From an uncultured Lachnospiraceae bacterium (GTDB lineage: Bacteria; Bacillota; Clostridia; Lachnospirales; Lachnospiraceae), in assembly GCA_902786515.1 (NCBI GenBank), contig CADADA010000001.1:62001-126000 (forward strand): a stretch of DNA of 64,000 nucleotides, in the 5' to 3' direction. The notes under the pieces were generated by a model. It worked only from the letters and a program-made list of their open reading frames with translations, searched no databases and had not been told where the DNA came from. This document shows positions 18,324 through 28,002 of this stretch, piece after piece. A program made the translations under genes and the position numbers. Every line of letters begins with the position of its first letter. Position 1 is the stretch's first letter.

Positions 18324-20513
18324 TTACGCTGTATAACTAACTGTGCTTCCCTGCTTTTCTTTCATTGCCTCTTCTAACAGTTCATCTTTTATACTCTTTA
18401 AGTCATTCTCATTCAGAACAACGCTTTCCTGTGTTGAATTAAAACGTCTTCTGTTCTGTCTCTGATTTCCTGAAGAATCATGATTTCCCATGCCCTGTTC
18501 AAACGCATGGCTTGCAACCGTGACCTCAACATCCTCAATCTTAATTTCCTGTTTGTTAAGATTTTCCTTCAGTACAGCTACCTGACTCTCTAAAACATGT
18601 TTTACTGCTTCGTTTTGAGCTGTAATCTGTGCCGTAACCACACCATTCTTTGCTACTACATGGATGCTTAATTTACCAAGATTTTCAGGTTCTAACTGCA
18701 TTTCCATCGATGATAATCCACCGTCTGACATCACCTTAACGTTGTCCATTACCTGTTCCATAATTCTTGATGTAAATGATACTCTCTCGCTTTCTGTAAC
18801 AGGCTGTCCTGCCAATGCGGTATCAACATGCTCTGCAAGATTTGCCGTAACATTTTTAAAATCAAATGTCTGCGTAAGATTTCTCTGCTGTCTTGAGCTT
18901 GATTCATGTGAATTCGTTGTTCTGTTAGCCGTCATTAGGTTATCTGTTGATTTTAAATCAATATCCTTACCCGCCGTGAAAACCTTTTTAGAAACTTTTT
19001 CATCAGCGCGTACGTCCTGATAATCCTTAACTCTTGTCTCTGAATCATTTGTAGCATTAATCTCCGGCTTACTCTCTGTCTGATATGTCTTTTTCGGCTG
19101 ATATTCTGTTTTATCGGCTTTTGTATTCTCTACGTATGCACTCTCAGCACTTACATTCTCAAGAACCAAATCTTCAACCTCTGCATTTACATCGTCTGCA
19201 TTCGTGATAAATATGTCTTCATTTTCGTTATTTGTGTAAACAACCTTGTCATCATTTGCGACATATGTATCATTCACTTCAGTATTTCTGATGTATGCGT
19301 TTTTGCCGTCCTGCTCTGCCTTTTGTTCCACATCCGACTGCTGTCTCTGTATAACAGAACCTGCTTGTGCAATTTCATCTGCCATATCAGCTCTTGCTGT
19401 AATCTCCACATCTGCGCTTTCTGTACGGACTACTACAGCCTCCTGTTCATCTTCAACATCAGCATATGACATCTTAACCGCCATATCGTCCGTTATCCCG
19501 GCATCAGACACCTTCTCGTTTTCTAATCCTTTAGAAACCTTTACCGCTTCAGGATTTTCAGTCTGTAAAACTGCAACTTTGTCGTTTTCCTCCCTCATCT
19601 GTAAAACATTCTCAAACGAGGCATCCTCATTCTCGCTCTTAATATCTTTTACATCAGGAGCATCCTTAAAATCTTCACCTGTCTGAAGTTTTTCAACTCC
19701 GGCACCATCCGCAGCTACAACTGTTTTCTGATTGAAGTCAAGCTTAGTCTCATTATCACCGTCATTAGTTATTTCGGCTGCCTCGACATTTTCCATTACC
19801 ATTTTTTTCATGTCATTTGGTCTGTCGTCAGTCTGTATGGTTGGTTCATAGATAACTCCGTCACTTACCGGTTCCATGCCCTTAAGCGTCTCCTGCATCT
19901 CATCTGAAATTGGAATATCAAATTGTCTGATAAACTCGCCAACTTTTCCTGCAGGTACTCCGTAATCACCGGCAAATTCCTGTACCAGTCCGTCAATGAG
20001 TGAATTAATCTCCGTGAACTGTTCGTACACTTCCTGATTAACCAAAAGCTCCGATGTGTCCTCAATCTGATTCATATTCATAACAAATCTGATGACATTT
20101 GCTTCTTCTAGTAAATCAGATTTTGTCATATTCAGTTCCGTAAGACCTTTTACAACATCTGCCTCTGAGCATTTAAGTACTTCCTTCACATCCTCAGTTA
20201 TAGACACTTCAAGTTCTTTCACTGCATATGATACACTCATAACAGCACCCTGCCCGGCTAACTGTGATTCATCAAACTTTTTGTCAGTGTTTCTGTTCTT
20301 ATCAAACATCTCTTTCACATTGTTTTTTGCTAAGCTTTTGTTCTTAACACCCGAACCACCGTTCATTTTACCTGAACCGCTGCCTTTTCCGTCCTGTAAA
20401 AACGAATCAAATCCGGCTTTTACATTTCCCTTGTCAGTAGATTCGGCGTTCGCAGACGTTCCTGACTTTCCAATCGTGTCAAAATTCTGAACACCCAACT
20501 GCATCACTACCAT
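18324..20513 (-). CDS. fliK: Flagellar hook-length control protein FliK (unusually long)
   Basis: FliK measures hook length and triggers the export switch through FlhB. The C-terminal Flg_hook domain is clear (about residues 590-690, with MEMQLEPENLGKLSIHVVAK and QNEAVKHVLESQVAVLKENL). The preceding 560 residues are low-complexity, acidic and rich in Asp, Glu, Val, Ala and Asn, as expected for an extended ruler. At 729 residues it is much longer than most FliK proteins. The ATG at 20513 follows AGGAGG with 6-nt spacing, and the GTG six codons earlier overlaps that site. Confidence 0.92.
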   Translation of the reverse strand: MVVMQLGVQNFDTIGKSGTSANAESTDKGNVKAGFDSFLQDGKGSGSGKMNGGSGVKNKSLAKNNVKEMFDKNRNTDKKFDESQLAGQGAVMSVSYAVKELEVSITEDVKEVLKCSEADVVKGLTELNMTKSDLLEEANVIRFVMNMNQIEDTSELLVNQEVYEQFTEINSLIDGLVQEFAGDYGVPAGKVGEFIRQFDIPISDEMQETLKGMEPVSDGVIYEPTIQTDDRPNDMKKMVMENVEAAEITNDGDNETKLDFNQKTVVAADGAGVEKLQTGEDFKDAPDVKDIKSENEDASFENVLQMREENDKVAVLQTENPEAVKVSKGLENEKVSDAGITDDMAVKMSYADVEDEQEAVVVRTESADVEITARADMADEIAQAGSVIQRQQSDVEQKAEQDGKNAYIRNTEVNDTYVANDDKVVYTNNENEDIFITNADDVNAEVEDLVLENVSAESAYVENTKADKTEYQPKKTYQTESKPEINATNDSETRVKDYQDVRADEKVSKKVFTAGKDIDLKSTDNLMTANRTTNSHESSSRQQRNLTQTFDFKNVTANLAEHVDTALAGQPVTESERVSFTSRIMEQVMDNVKVMSDGGLSSMEMQLEPENLGKLSIHVVAKNGVVTAQITAQNEAVKHVLESQVAVLKENLNKQEIKIEDVEVTVASHAFEQGMGNHDSSGNQRQNRRRFNSTQESVVLNENDLKSIKDELLEEAMKEKQGSTVSYTA

Positions 20514-20552
20514 ATGGTTCCTCCTTTCCACATAATATCTATATCATTACCT

Positions 20553-21326
20553 TTAAGGTAACAATAACTTAGTTAATTTTGCAGCATATACAGGATCAAC
20601 CTTAGATATTTCATCCATTATAACACTGCTCTTAGATGAGTTCATGGAATTAAGAAGTTTCACAACTATATCCATGTCCCCTGTCATCTCACAAAATACT
20701 GCCGCTGCCTGTGCCGGATCCATAGAACTGTACAACGCGGCTCTTGACTTATAAGTCTCATCATAAGCGTACTTTTCAATCGCTTCCCTATATAATTCTT
20801 CTGCAGTATCAGGCTCAATTTCCTGATAATATTTTACATAATTCTCATAATCAATTGCATTGTCCCCAAATACAACTTCATCGTAATATGCCTGCTTTTC
20901 AGCCTCAAACGCTGCCTGTCTTTCTTCAAATGTCTTAAGTCTGGCATTTTCAGCCTGTAACTCTGCTATCTGTTCATCCTTTGTAGTGTCTGATTCCTGA
21001 TACACAGCCAACTGACTCTCAAGCTGTTTTATATACTCAATCGCATCAGCCATACTCTTATATTGATATTCACTATCTTTTTCTTCACTAACCGTCTCCG
21101 GTAAAATCTTGTTAAGAACCGGAACATCTTTTAATATCGGAGTCATGAAGTTACTTCCAAATCCTCCTATATCCGTCTTTACAATCACTGCAAATATTCC
21201 GAGCCAGATAAGCACTATCAGTATCGTTATAATCGCAGAAGCGACTTTGCTCTTTGGTTCTTCTTCAACCATATATTCAGGAGATGTGACATCTGTCAGC
21301 ACCTCTTCTTTATCTTTTTTAGCCAT
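20553..21326 (-). CDS. ylxF: YlxF/MotE-like flagellar operon protein
   Basis: This 257-residue protein has one membrane helix (about residues 30-50), a periplasmic-type segment, a coiled coil (IEYIKQLESQLAVYQ through ENARLKTFEERQAAFEAEKQ, about 95-155) and a C-terminal MgtE-N-like helical domain (SMDPAQAAAVFCEMTGDMDI near 200). This architecture and the fliJ-fliK location match YlxF of Bacillus, related to the stator chaperone MotE. Its precise role is not established. Start overlaps the fliJ stop (TAATG). Confidence 0.82.
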   Translation of the reverse strand: MAKKDKEEVLTDVTSPEYMVEEEPKSKVASAIITILIVLIWLGIFAVIVKTDIGGFGSNFMTPILKDVPVLNKILPETVSEEKDSEYQYKSMADAIEYIKQLESQLAVYQESDTTKDEQIAELQAENARLKTFEERQAAFEAEKQAYYDEVVFGDNAIDYENYVKYYQEIEPDTAEELYREAIEKYAYDETYKSRAALYSSMDPAQAAAVFCEMTGDMDIVVKLLNSMNSSKSSVIMDEISKVDPVYAAKLTKLLLP

Positions 21327-21781
21327 TAATTTCCACCTGCATCCTGATTATTATATTGAAAACTCACTACCTCATCGACTTCTTTCATCTCCTGTTCAGA
21401 TGTCTCCCTTAAAAATTCAGCGAAAGCTTTTTCCCTAAGTTTTTCATGAGTTTTCCTGTCAACCATCACTTCATTAAGTTTTGCCTTTGCTCTGTCTGCC
21501 TTTTTTTCAGCTCTCTGTATAACAATTTTCTGAGTCTCGGCTTCATCCTTTTTGTATGCAATGGCATCATTCACTGCTTTTATTTCCAAAATGTTCAGTA
21601 TACCGGAATTATTTTCTCTCAGTGTGTCTTCATATTTTTTTATATCGGCAAAAATGTTTTCCAGCTTAACTCTTTCCCACTGTAATTCAGCCATAGCCGC
21701 ACTATACTCAGATTTCGCCTGAGTTTCCAGTTTGTATTTAATATCCAGTATACTTTGCATTTTATATATGAATTTCGCCAT
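21326..21781 (-). CDS. fliJ: Flagellar export chaperone/stalk protein FliJ
   Basis: FliJ is the central stalk of the export ATPase. The 151-residue protein is a long antiparallel coiled coil almost throughout, beginning FIYKMQSILDIKYKLETQAK, typical of FliJ. It follows fliI after 22 bp. The family is poorly conserved, so size, helical composition and position support the call. Confidence 0.92.
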   Translation of the reverse strand: MAKFIYKMQSILDIKYKLETQAKSEYSAAMAELQWERVKLENIFADIKKYEDTLRENNSGILNILEIKAVNDAIAYKKDEAETQKIVIQRAEKKADRAKAKLNEVMVDRKTHEKLREKAFAEFLRETSEQEMKEVDEVVSFQYNNQDAGGN

Positions 21782-21803
21782 ATTATCACCGATTTATTCC
21801 TTT

Positions 21804-23120
21804 TTATGCTGTATCAAAAATCCCTTCCAGCATATCAACTACTTCGATAAAAGAAAATTTCTCATCCGTACCCTGCATAAGGAAGTCATTCACTTCATCT
21901 ATCTTTTCAATTGCATAATCAATATTTTTATTTGAGCCCGGTTTATATGCACCGATATTAATCAAATCTTCTGCCTCATTATACGTGGCCAGAACACTTT
22001 TCAGCTTAGAAGCTGCCTTTTTATGATTCTTATCAGCAATCGCACTCATTACTCTCGAAATACTCTGCAATATATCAATTGCAGGATAATGGTTTTTATG
22101 TCCCAGTTTTCTGGAAAGAATTATATGCCCATCCAAAATACCTCTTGCCGTATCCGTAATCGGTTCATTAAAATCATCACCATCAACCAATACCGTATAT
22201 AGTCCTGTGATGGAACCAACCGCAGCATTTCCTGAGCGTTCCAGCAATTTTGGCATCTCACTGTAAACACTTGGCGGATATCCTCTGGTAACCGGGGGTT
22301 CTCCGGAAGCTAATCCTATCTCTCTTTGCGCCATCGCAAATCTTGTAAGAGAATCCATCATGAGAAGCACATCTTTTCCCTGATCTCTGAAATATTCTGC
22401 TATAGCAGTGGCTGTCTGTGCCGCCTTTTTTCTTATCAAAGCCGGTTTGTCAGAAGTAGCAACCACTACAATACTTCTTTTCATACCTTCCTCGCCTAAA
22501 TCACGCTCTATAAATTCTCTTACTTCCCTTCCACGCTCTCCTATGAGGGCAATCACATTAATATCAGCCTTTGTATTTCTTGCAAACATACCTAAAAGTG
22601 TACTCTTACCAACACCACTTCCGGCAAATATTCCGATTCTCTGACCCTTTCCTACGGTGATTAAGCCATCTACCGCTTTCACACCTAACGGCAGCACCTC
22701 ATCTATTATTTTTCTCGACAAAGGATCCGGAGGCTTCGCCTCCACCGAATATTGTTTAGAAGTTTTTATTTTCACATCATCAATAGGCCTTCCAAGACCG
22801 TCAAGGGTATATCCCAAAAGGCTGTCTCCTACCTTAACCTTTAATGCATGTCCGGTATTTTCGACTCTGCTTCCCGGACCAATTCCATCTATACTGTCGT
22901 AAGGCATCAATAAAACTCTCTTATCCCTGAATCCAACTACCTCAGACATAACCCACATGGACGAATCCTCTTTTGATACGATTCTGCATACATCGCCTAA
23001 ATTGGCATCCGGTCCCATAGATTCAATCGTTAATCCAACGATTTTAACAACTTTTCCAAGACACTTTATATAAGATTTGTCCATAAGACGCATATATTTT
23101 TCAACATCTACTACACCCAT
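21804..23120 (-). CDS. fliI: Flagellum-specific export ATPase FliI
   Basis: FliI is the F1-beta-like ATPase of the export machine. Walker A (FAGSGVGKSTLLGMFARN) is near residue 165 and Walker B (VLLMMDSLTRFAMAQREIGL) near 255, with the conserved ASGEPPVTRGYPPSV segment after it. The length of 438 residues is normal. The start at 23120 gives an N-terminus of usual length. It lies between fliH (regulator) and fliJ (stalk). Confidence 0.97.
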   Translation of the reverse strand: MGVVDVEKYMRLMDKSYIKCLGKVVKIVGLTIESMGPDANLGDVCRIVSKEDSSMWVMSEVVGFRDKRVLLMPYDSIDGIGPGSRVENTGHALKVKVGDSLLGYTLDGLGRPIDDVKIKTSKQYSVEAKPPDPLSRKIIDEVLPLGVKAVDGLITVGKGQRIGIFAGSGVGKSTLLGMFARNTKADINVIALIGERGREVREFIERDLGEEGMKRSIVVVATSDKPALIRKKAAQTATAIAEYFRDQGKDVLLMMDSLTRFAMAQREIGLASGEPPVTRGYPPSVYSEMPKLLERSGNAAVGSITGLYTVLVDGDDFNEPITDTARGILDGHIILSRKLGHKNHYPAIDILQSISRVMSAIADKNHKKAASKLKSVLATYNEAEDLINIGAYKPGSNKNIDYAIEKIDEVNDFLMQGTDEKFSFIEVVDMLEGIFDTA

Positions 23121-23136
23121 ATGCCACTCCTAATCA

Positions 23137-23955
23137 TCACTCTGTCATACATGCAAGAATCTTAATACTCTCAACAAGATTCTCCATCTGAATATCCAGA
23201 CTGCAATCATATATACCGCTATCAGTCTCAATCATACACTGTCCCTTTTTAAAGGTTGGATCTTCAATAATTTCAATCTGCATTTTGCCGTGTATCGACT
23301 GTCTGAGTTTTTCCCTGTTATCTAATACAAACTTATAGTCCGTAGACGACACTCTTATCATTAAATCCGAACTGAATTCGTTCTTTGCTATAACATCTTC
23401 GACCAATTTAAATACTAAATCTTTTTTATCCTCTGCCAGAACATGCGTTACTTTTGTAAACACCTCTAATATCGTCGAAACCAATTCACCTTCCATTGTC
23501 TTAAGCTTGGCTTCATACTCCGCATTCAGTCTTTCTTTTTCCTCTGCAAGCAGCTTTGTCTGCTTTTCTATTTCCTTGGCAGCCTGAACCTTTCCTTCCT
23601 GATACCCCGCATCTCTGCCATCTGTTAAAGCCGCCTGTCTTATACTTTCACATTCCTGTCTCGCCTGTTCGATAATCGCATCTGCATCACTCTGCGCAAG
23701 TGCAATAATCTCATCTGCTCTGGCAGAAGCCGCCTCATTTTCCTTTATAACATTGCTGTCTTCATCAAGCAGCATCTCTACTGACTCAGCATCAATTCCC
23801 TCAATAAACTCACCGCCTGTTTCCTGAATATCCTGCTCCTGCTCCATTTTTTTTTGAATCTGTGCTATCTTTTCAGTAATCAGAGCGTTATAGTCTATTA
23901 CCTTCTTTTCATTTGAATCACATTTTATATTAATTGATTTTAATAAATTAGACAA
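23137..23955 (-). CDS. fliH: Flagellar export ATPase regulator FliH
   Basis: FliH binds FliI and links it to the C-ring. It has about 272 residues with a long central charged coiled coil (about 85-165) and a C-terminal V-ATPase E-like domain (EVFTKVTHVLAEDKKDLVFK and following). I prefer a TTG start at 23955, because GGAGGTGA lies 8 nt upstream. The ATG at 23976 contains that same site within its coding sequence. The gene overlaps the 3' end of fliG by a few bases. Confidence 0.9.
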   Translation of the reverse strand: MSNLLKSINIKCDSNEKKVIDYNALITEKIAQIQKKMEQEQDIQETGGEFIEGIDAESVEMLLDEDSNVIKENEAASARADEIIALAQSDADAIIEQARQECESIRQAALTDGRDAGYQEGKVQAAKEIEKQTKLLAEEKERLNAEYEAKLKTMEGELVSTILEVFTKVTHVLAEDKKDLVFKLVEDVIAKNEFSSDLMIRVSSTDYKFVLDNREKLRQSIHGKMQIEIIEDPTFKKGQCMIETDSGIYDCSLDIQMENLVESIKILACMTE

Positions 23956-24964
23956 TAATCTCGTCACCTCCGCCACGAGCTATAATAATCTCGCCAGAGT
24001 CTTCCAACTTACGTATGATATTAACAATCTTCTGCTGTGCTTCTTCAACATCCTTCATACGTACAGGTCCCATAAAGTCCATATCTTCCCTTATCATGGC
24101 AGCAAGACGTTTTGAAAGGTTCTTGAATATAATATTCTGAACTTCCTCTGTAGTTCCCTTAAGTGCAAGTCCAAGGTCACTGTTGTCAACTTCACGAAGA
24201 ACTCTCTGTACAGTCTTATCATCCAGTGCAAGAATATCTTCAAATACGAACATTTTATGTTTGATTTCATCTGCAAGTTCAGGCTCTTCAATTTCAAGAC
24301 TTTCCATAATATGTTTTTCAGTACCTCTGTCAACAGAATTCAAAATCTCTACGATTGAATCCACACCGCCGACAATCGTGTAGTCCTGATTTACAAGAGA
24401 TGAAAGCTTTCTCTCCAATACGGTCTCAACTTCTTTAATGACATCCGGTGATGTCCTATCCATCTGTGCAATACGTTTTGAAACATCTGCCTGCTTATCC
24501 AGTGGCAGAGATGATATAATCTGCGCTGCCTGTGCTGACGGAAGATACGCCAATATCAAAGCAATCGTCTGTGGATGCTCATCCTGTATAAAGTTAAGAA
24601 TCTGTGATGCATCCGTTTTCCTTATAAACTCAAAAGGACGTACCTGCAATGACGCTGTAAGCTTATTAATGACATTCTGAGCCTCATCAGCTCCCAACGC
24701 TTTCTCTAAAAGTTCTTTTGCATAAGAAATACCACCTTCGGCGATATATTGCTGTGCAAGACAAACCTGATAAAACTCTTCAAGCACCTCTTCCTTGACC
24801 TGTGGTGTCACACTCCTTGTGTTTGCAATCTCCAGAGTCAATTCTTCTATCTCATCTTCTTTTAAGTGCTTAAATATCAAAGCTGATTTTTCAGGACCAA
24901 GTGCTATCAGCAGAATTGCTGCTTTCTGCACTCCCATCATTTCACTTAAACTGCTTTTTGCCAT
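23948..24964 (-). CDS. fliG: Flagellar motor switch protein FliG
   Basis: FliG is the torque-transmitting switch protein between the MS ring and stator. It has N-, middle and C-terminal armadillo-like domains, the EHPQTIALILAYL motif near residue 128, and the charged C-terminal helix (TVQRVLREVDNSDLGLALKG) that meets MotA. The length of 338 residues is standard. It follows fliF after 36 bp. All key regions are present. Confidence 0.97.
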   Translation of the reverse strand: MAKSSLSEMMGVQKAAILLIALGPEKSALIFKHLKEDEIEELTLEIANTRSVTPQVKEEVLEEFYQVCLAQQYIAEGGISYAKELLEKALGADEAQNVINKLTASLQVRPFEFIRKTDASQILNFIQDEHPQTIALILAYLPSAQAAQIISSLPLDKQADVSKRIAQMDRTSPDVIKEVETVLERKLSSLVNQDYTIVGGVDSIVEILNSVDRGTEKHIMESLEIEEPELADEIKHKMFVFEDILALDDKTVQRVLREVDNSDLGLALKGTTEEVQNIIFKNLSKRLAAMIREDMDFMGPVRMKDVEEAQQKIVNIIRKLEDSGEIIIARGGGDEIIV

Positions 24965-25000
24965 CTCAATACCGTCCCTTTCCCTATATCCCGGACCAGA

Positions 25001-26617
25001 CTAGCCCCAGTCATCATTAAGCCAGTTACGCAGCAATATCGCTGTAGCTTCCGGATTTTCCTCCACAAACTTTTCAATAGCTTTTCTGGTCTCAGATTTA
25101 TCATTCAAATCAATATCTTCAACAACATCCTGTGCCTCTTTCGTAGTAGCAAGCAATTCTTCCACTGACAATTCCGGTTCCTGTTCTACTATCTCGACCG
25201 GTCTCGTACTTCTGTAAACAACAACCGCAAGCAACAGTAATATAATTCCCGCAAGAATATATGGTATATAATCTGCAAATGTTCTTGCATTATCTACAGA
25301 ATCAACAAATTGTGGAACCTGATATCCTACAATCGTGATGTTATCAACATCAAACCCCGTCGCATCTGATACAAGATTGTATATATTGTCAGGTATTACT
25401 ATCTCCACATTATCTGCATTTGCCGACTTAAATTCATCCCACGTCGTACCATCTAAAAGTCCGGCTTTTCTTACTACGTCCTCTTCGTATATGTTATAAG
25501 AACTGACTACAATCGATACCCTCGATTTCGTGTAATCAATCTTTCCTCTTTCATTTGTCGTATTCGACACTATCTGATTCACCGCATATTCGTATTTTTT
25601 CAATGAATACGCACTTGTTGAACTAGACGAATCCTGTAGTTCATATGTAATATCCTCATCATTAGTATCCGTGCCCGGAATACCGCCTGATGCCGTACCA
25701 CCTGTCTCCTCTACTTCATATGAAGATGTATAAGGTCCCTGCTCCCTGTCTCCGGTATTATAAGTAACCTCTGTAGAACTTACCGTATCAAAATTCATAT
25801 CAAGATATGGAGATACCTCCACGGTCTGATACAACTCTGCAGCATCAAACAGCTTCTTAATGTTCGATGTTACTATATCCATTGCTGCCTGACGCATCTC
25901 ACTTTTTGACGTACCTGAATAATCATCCGCATCATAATCAGTTCCACGGAACAGCATATTGCCATTTGAATCTATAATCGTAACATTGCTTGTTGAGTCA
26001 TTTCCGACCGCTGTAGCAACCCATTGTGCAATATTTTCTGCTTTTGAACTTCCTATATCTTCTTTTAATTTTAAAATAATACTTACTGATGTATCTTCCT
26101 GTTCTTCAAGAACACTCAGAGTAGTCTCCGGAACTTTTATATTAACCTTTGCAATCTTTACGTAATCCTGACTCTCCAATGCCGATTTTAATTTACTTTC
26201 AATATATGCCCAGTATTTTTTCTGCTTGTCTGCTTCAGTTGAACTAAATCCACCATCAAGGGCATCGCTCAATGTATAATCCTGAATAGAATAGCCATCC
26301 GCTCCAATTCCTGCTGTTGCGATAGCCATCTCCGCATCAACTTTTTTCTCTTTTAAAACCTTAACAACAAATGTGTCCGACATTGTATAATCCGTTATCC
26401 CCGCATCATCAAGACACGTTCTGACTTCAGAAGCCGTGCTTGCTGAATCACAGGTTATCAGTGTCACATACTCCGGTCTTGTAAGAACATATGCTAGTAC
26501 TGCGATAAAAACAATCACTGCAAGTACAATGCTTATCATAAGTGTTCTCTGACGTCTATTGTACTTATTCCAAAATTCCACTGCCTTTTCCTGTACTGCT
26601 TTTACTCTTTCATTCAT
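25001..26617 (-). CDS. fliF: Flagellar MS-ring protein FliF
   Basis: FliF forms the membrane MS ring, the base of the flagellum. Two membrane helices bracket the protein (about residues 25-46 and 447-465). Ring-building motifs lie between them, and an acidic C-terminal tail ends IEKFVEENPEATAILLRNWL plus Asn-Asp-Asp-Trp-Gly, the usual FliG-binding end. Length is 538 residues. The central beta-collar region (about 280-340) is Thr/Ser/Gly-rich and variable. Confidence 0.97.
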   Translation of the reverse strand: MNERVKAVQEKAVEFWNKYNRRQRTLMISIVLAVIVFIAVLAYVLTRPEYVTLITCDSASTASEVRTCLDDAGITDYTMSDTFVVKVLKEKKVDAEMAIATAGIGADGYSIQDYTLSDALDGGFSSTEADKQKKYWAYIESKLKSALESQDYVKIAKVNIKVPETTLSVLEEQEDTSVSIILKLKEDIGSSKAENIAQWVATAVGNDSTSNVTIIDSNGNMLFRGTDYDADDYSGTSKSEMRQAAMDIVTSNIKKLFDAAELYQTVEVSPYLDMNFDTVSSTEVTYNTGDREQGPYTSSYEVEETGGTASGGIPGTDTNDEDITYELQDSSSSTSAYSLKKYEYAVNQIVSNTTNERGKIDYTKSRVSIVVSSYNIYEEDVVRKAGLLDGTTWDEFKSANADNVEIVIPDNIYNLVSDATGFDVDNITIVGYQVPQFVDSVDNARTFADYIPYILAGIILLLLAVVVYRSTRPVEIVEQEPELSVEELLATTKEAQDVVEDIDLNDKSETRKAIEKFVEENPEATAILLRNWLNDDWG

Positions 26618-26647
26618 GGAATCGCTTCTCCCTACGTATATTTGTTA

Positions 26648-26977
26648 CTAAATTTGAATATTCATTATTTCCTTATATGCCTCAAGAAATTTATTCTTCA
26701 CAGCCACTGTATACTGTAATGACAACGCTGCCTTTTGCTGTGCTATTGCAAGGTCATGCGCATTATTAGAATATCCCATAGCAAAATTAAGCTGTTCTGC
26801 TTCTGCAGCATTTGAAAAATTATTCGTATCATTCACCAAAGTCATCGCTGCATCAAGCACGGAAGAAAACGCTCCCTCATTTTTTTTATCTCCCGCAATC
26901 TGTATATTAGAAGACAATTCTTTCTCTATAGCATCCGTAGCTATCTTATGAACCGCCGTCATATTCAATCCTGCCAC
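26648..26977 (-). CDS. fliE: Flagellar hook-basal body protein FliE
   Basis: FliE joins the rod to the MS ring. The 109-residue protein ends with the conserved pattern AIAQQKAALSLQYTVAVKNK then FLEAYKEIMNIQI, which is diagnostic. The N-terminal third is variable. It sits between flgC and fliF as usual. Confidence 0.95.
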   Translation of the reverse strand: MAGLNMTAVHKIATDAIEKELSSNIQIAGDKKNEGAFSSVLDAAMTLVNDTNNFSNAAEAEQLNFAMGYSNNAHDLAIAQQKAALSLQYTVAVKNKFLEAYKEIMNIQI

Positions 26978-27000
26978 TTACAATATCTCCTTTCAGTGTA

Positions 27001-27438
27001 TCAGCCTCCCAGATTCAATCCTGAGGTCGCCATCGATTTACTTGCATTAAATGCTGTAACATTCGCTTCATAAGAGCGCGACGCCGATATAAGATTCGTC
27101 ATCTCTGTCACAGTATTAACATTAGGATATAATACATATCCATTCTCATCTGCATCCGGATGAGACGGATCATACACCTTATTCATAGCTGTACTGGTAT
27201 CATTCACAATAGATGTCACTTTCACTCCGTGACCTATCCTTCCAATCGTAGTCTGCAATATTCCATCAAATCCCGAAGACCTTTTTTCCTGAAACATAAC
27301 AGTCTTACGTATATACGGCTTTCCATCCGCTGTTCTGGTAGTGTCAATATTAGCCAGATTCTGTGAAATCGTATCACTTCTCAGACGCTGTGCAGTCATA
27401 CCTGATGCACTTATATCAAAACTCGTAAATAAACCCAT
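27001..27438 (-). CDS. flgC: Flagellar proximal rod protein FlgC
   Basis: FlgC is a rod subunit. The N-terminal motif (SFDISASGMTAQRLRSDTIS, then NLANIDTT) and the C-terminal motif (EMTNLISASRSYEANVTAFN) are both intact. The length of 145 residues is typical. It follows flgB by 36 bp. Confidence 0.96.
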   Translation of the reverse strand: MGLFTSFDISASGMTAQRLRSDTISQNLANIDTTRTADGKPYIRKTVMFQEKRSSGFDGILQTTIGRIGHGVKVTSIVNDTSTAMNKVYDPSHPDADENGYVLYPNVNTVTEMTNLISASRSYEANVTAFNASKSMATSGLNLGG

Positions 27439-27474
27439 CCGTTAAACACCAATCCTTTCGTATCATCCAAAATA

Positions 27475-27864
27475 CTACTCCATTGCTTTTTTTATCATAT
27501 CAAAATCATTACTGATACTCTTCATAAGTGCCTGATACATAAGCTGATTTGAAGCCAGCTCAACATTTTCCGTATCAATATCCACATTATTACCATCAAG
27601 TCTGTACGACAAATATGCCATATCCGTATATGTAGTCGCATTAATACTTCCCAATTCAATGTTCGATACCCTCTTCTGCAGGGTACTTGTATCAGCACCG
27701 GCAAGTTCAGCCTGAAGGTACCCCTGAAAAGAAACATCTTTTCTCTTATAATTAGGCGTATCCACATTTGCTATGTTGTTAGACAATACATCATTCCTCG
27801 TCCAACTGGCATCTGCTGCTTTATCTAAAACATTAACATAATTATATATGCTTGTATTTATCAA
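27475..27864 (-). CDS. flgB: Flagellar proximal rod protein FlgB
   Basis: FlgB is the first gene of the fla/che operon and encodes a rod subunit. The N-terminal pattern TRNDVLSNNIANVDTPNYKR and the C-terminal rod motif (ELASNQLMYQALMKSISNDF) are clear. I place the start at the TTG at 27864, 129 residues, because AGGAGGAG lies about 7 nt upstream. A GTG six codons earlier would put that site inside the gene. A good promoter lies about 60 bp upstream. Confidence 0.94.
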   Translation of the reverse strand: MINTSIYNYVNVLDKAADASWTRNDVLSNNIANVDTPNYKRKDVSFQGYLQAELAGADTSTLQKRVSNIELGSINATTYTDMAYLSYRLDGNNVDIDTENVELASNQLMYQALMKSISNDFDMIKKAME

Positions 27865-27922
27865 AACTGTCTCCTCCTTCACACTTTTAACAAATCACAT
27901 CATTACGCAATTCTCCTTTTTT

Positions 27923-27951
27923 ATTATAAGTGTGATAGCATAAAATGGCAA
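27923..27951 (-). promoter_or_regulatory. Sigma-A-type promoter of the flgB (fla/che) operon
   Basis: On the minus strand TTGCCA, a 17-nt spacer and a perfect TATAAT lie in the codY-flgB gap. Transcription would start near 27915, about 50 nt before the flgB start. An A/T-rich stretch, ATATTTGAAAAATGT, just upstream of the -35 loosely resembles a CodY box but matches poorly. Confidence 0.75.
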
Positions 27952-28002
27952 GCACATTTTTCAAATATCAGTGATACAAAAACTACCATATATGACAATA
28001 AT

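Noticed and set aside
27946..27970. Clear CodY box upstream of flgB
   Set aside because: ATATTTGAAAAATGT matches the AATTTTCWGAAAATT consensus poorly, so it is only mentioned as a possibility.
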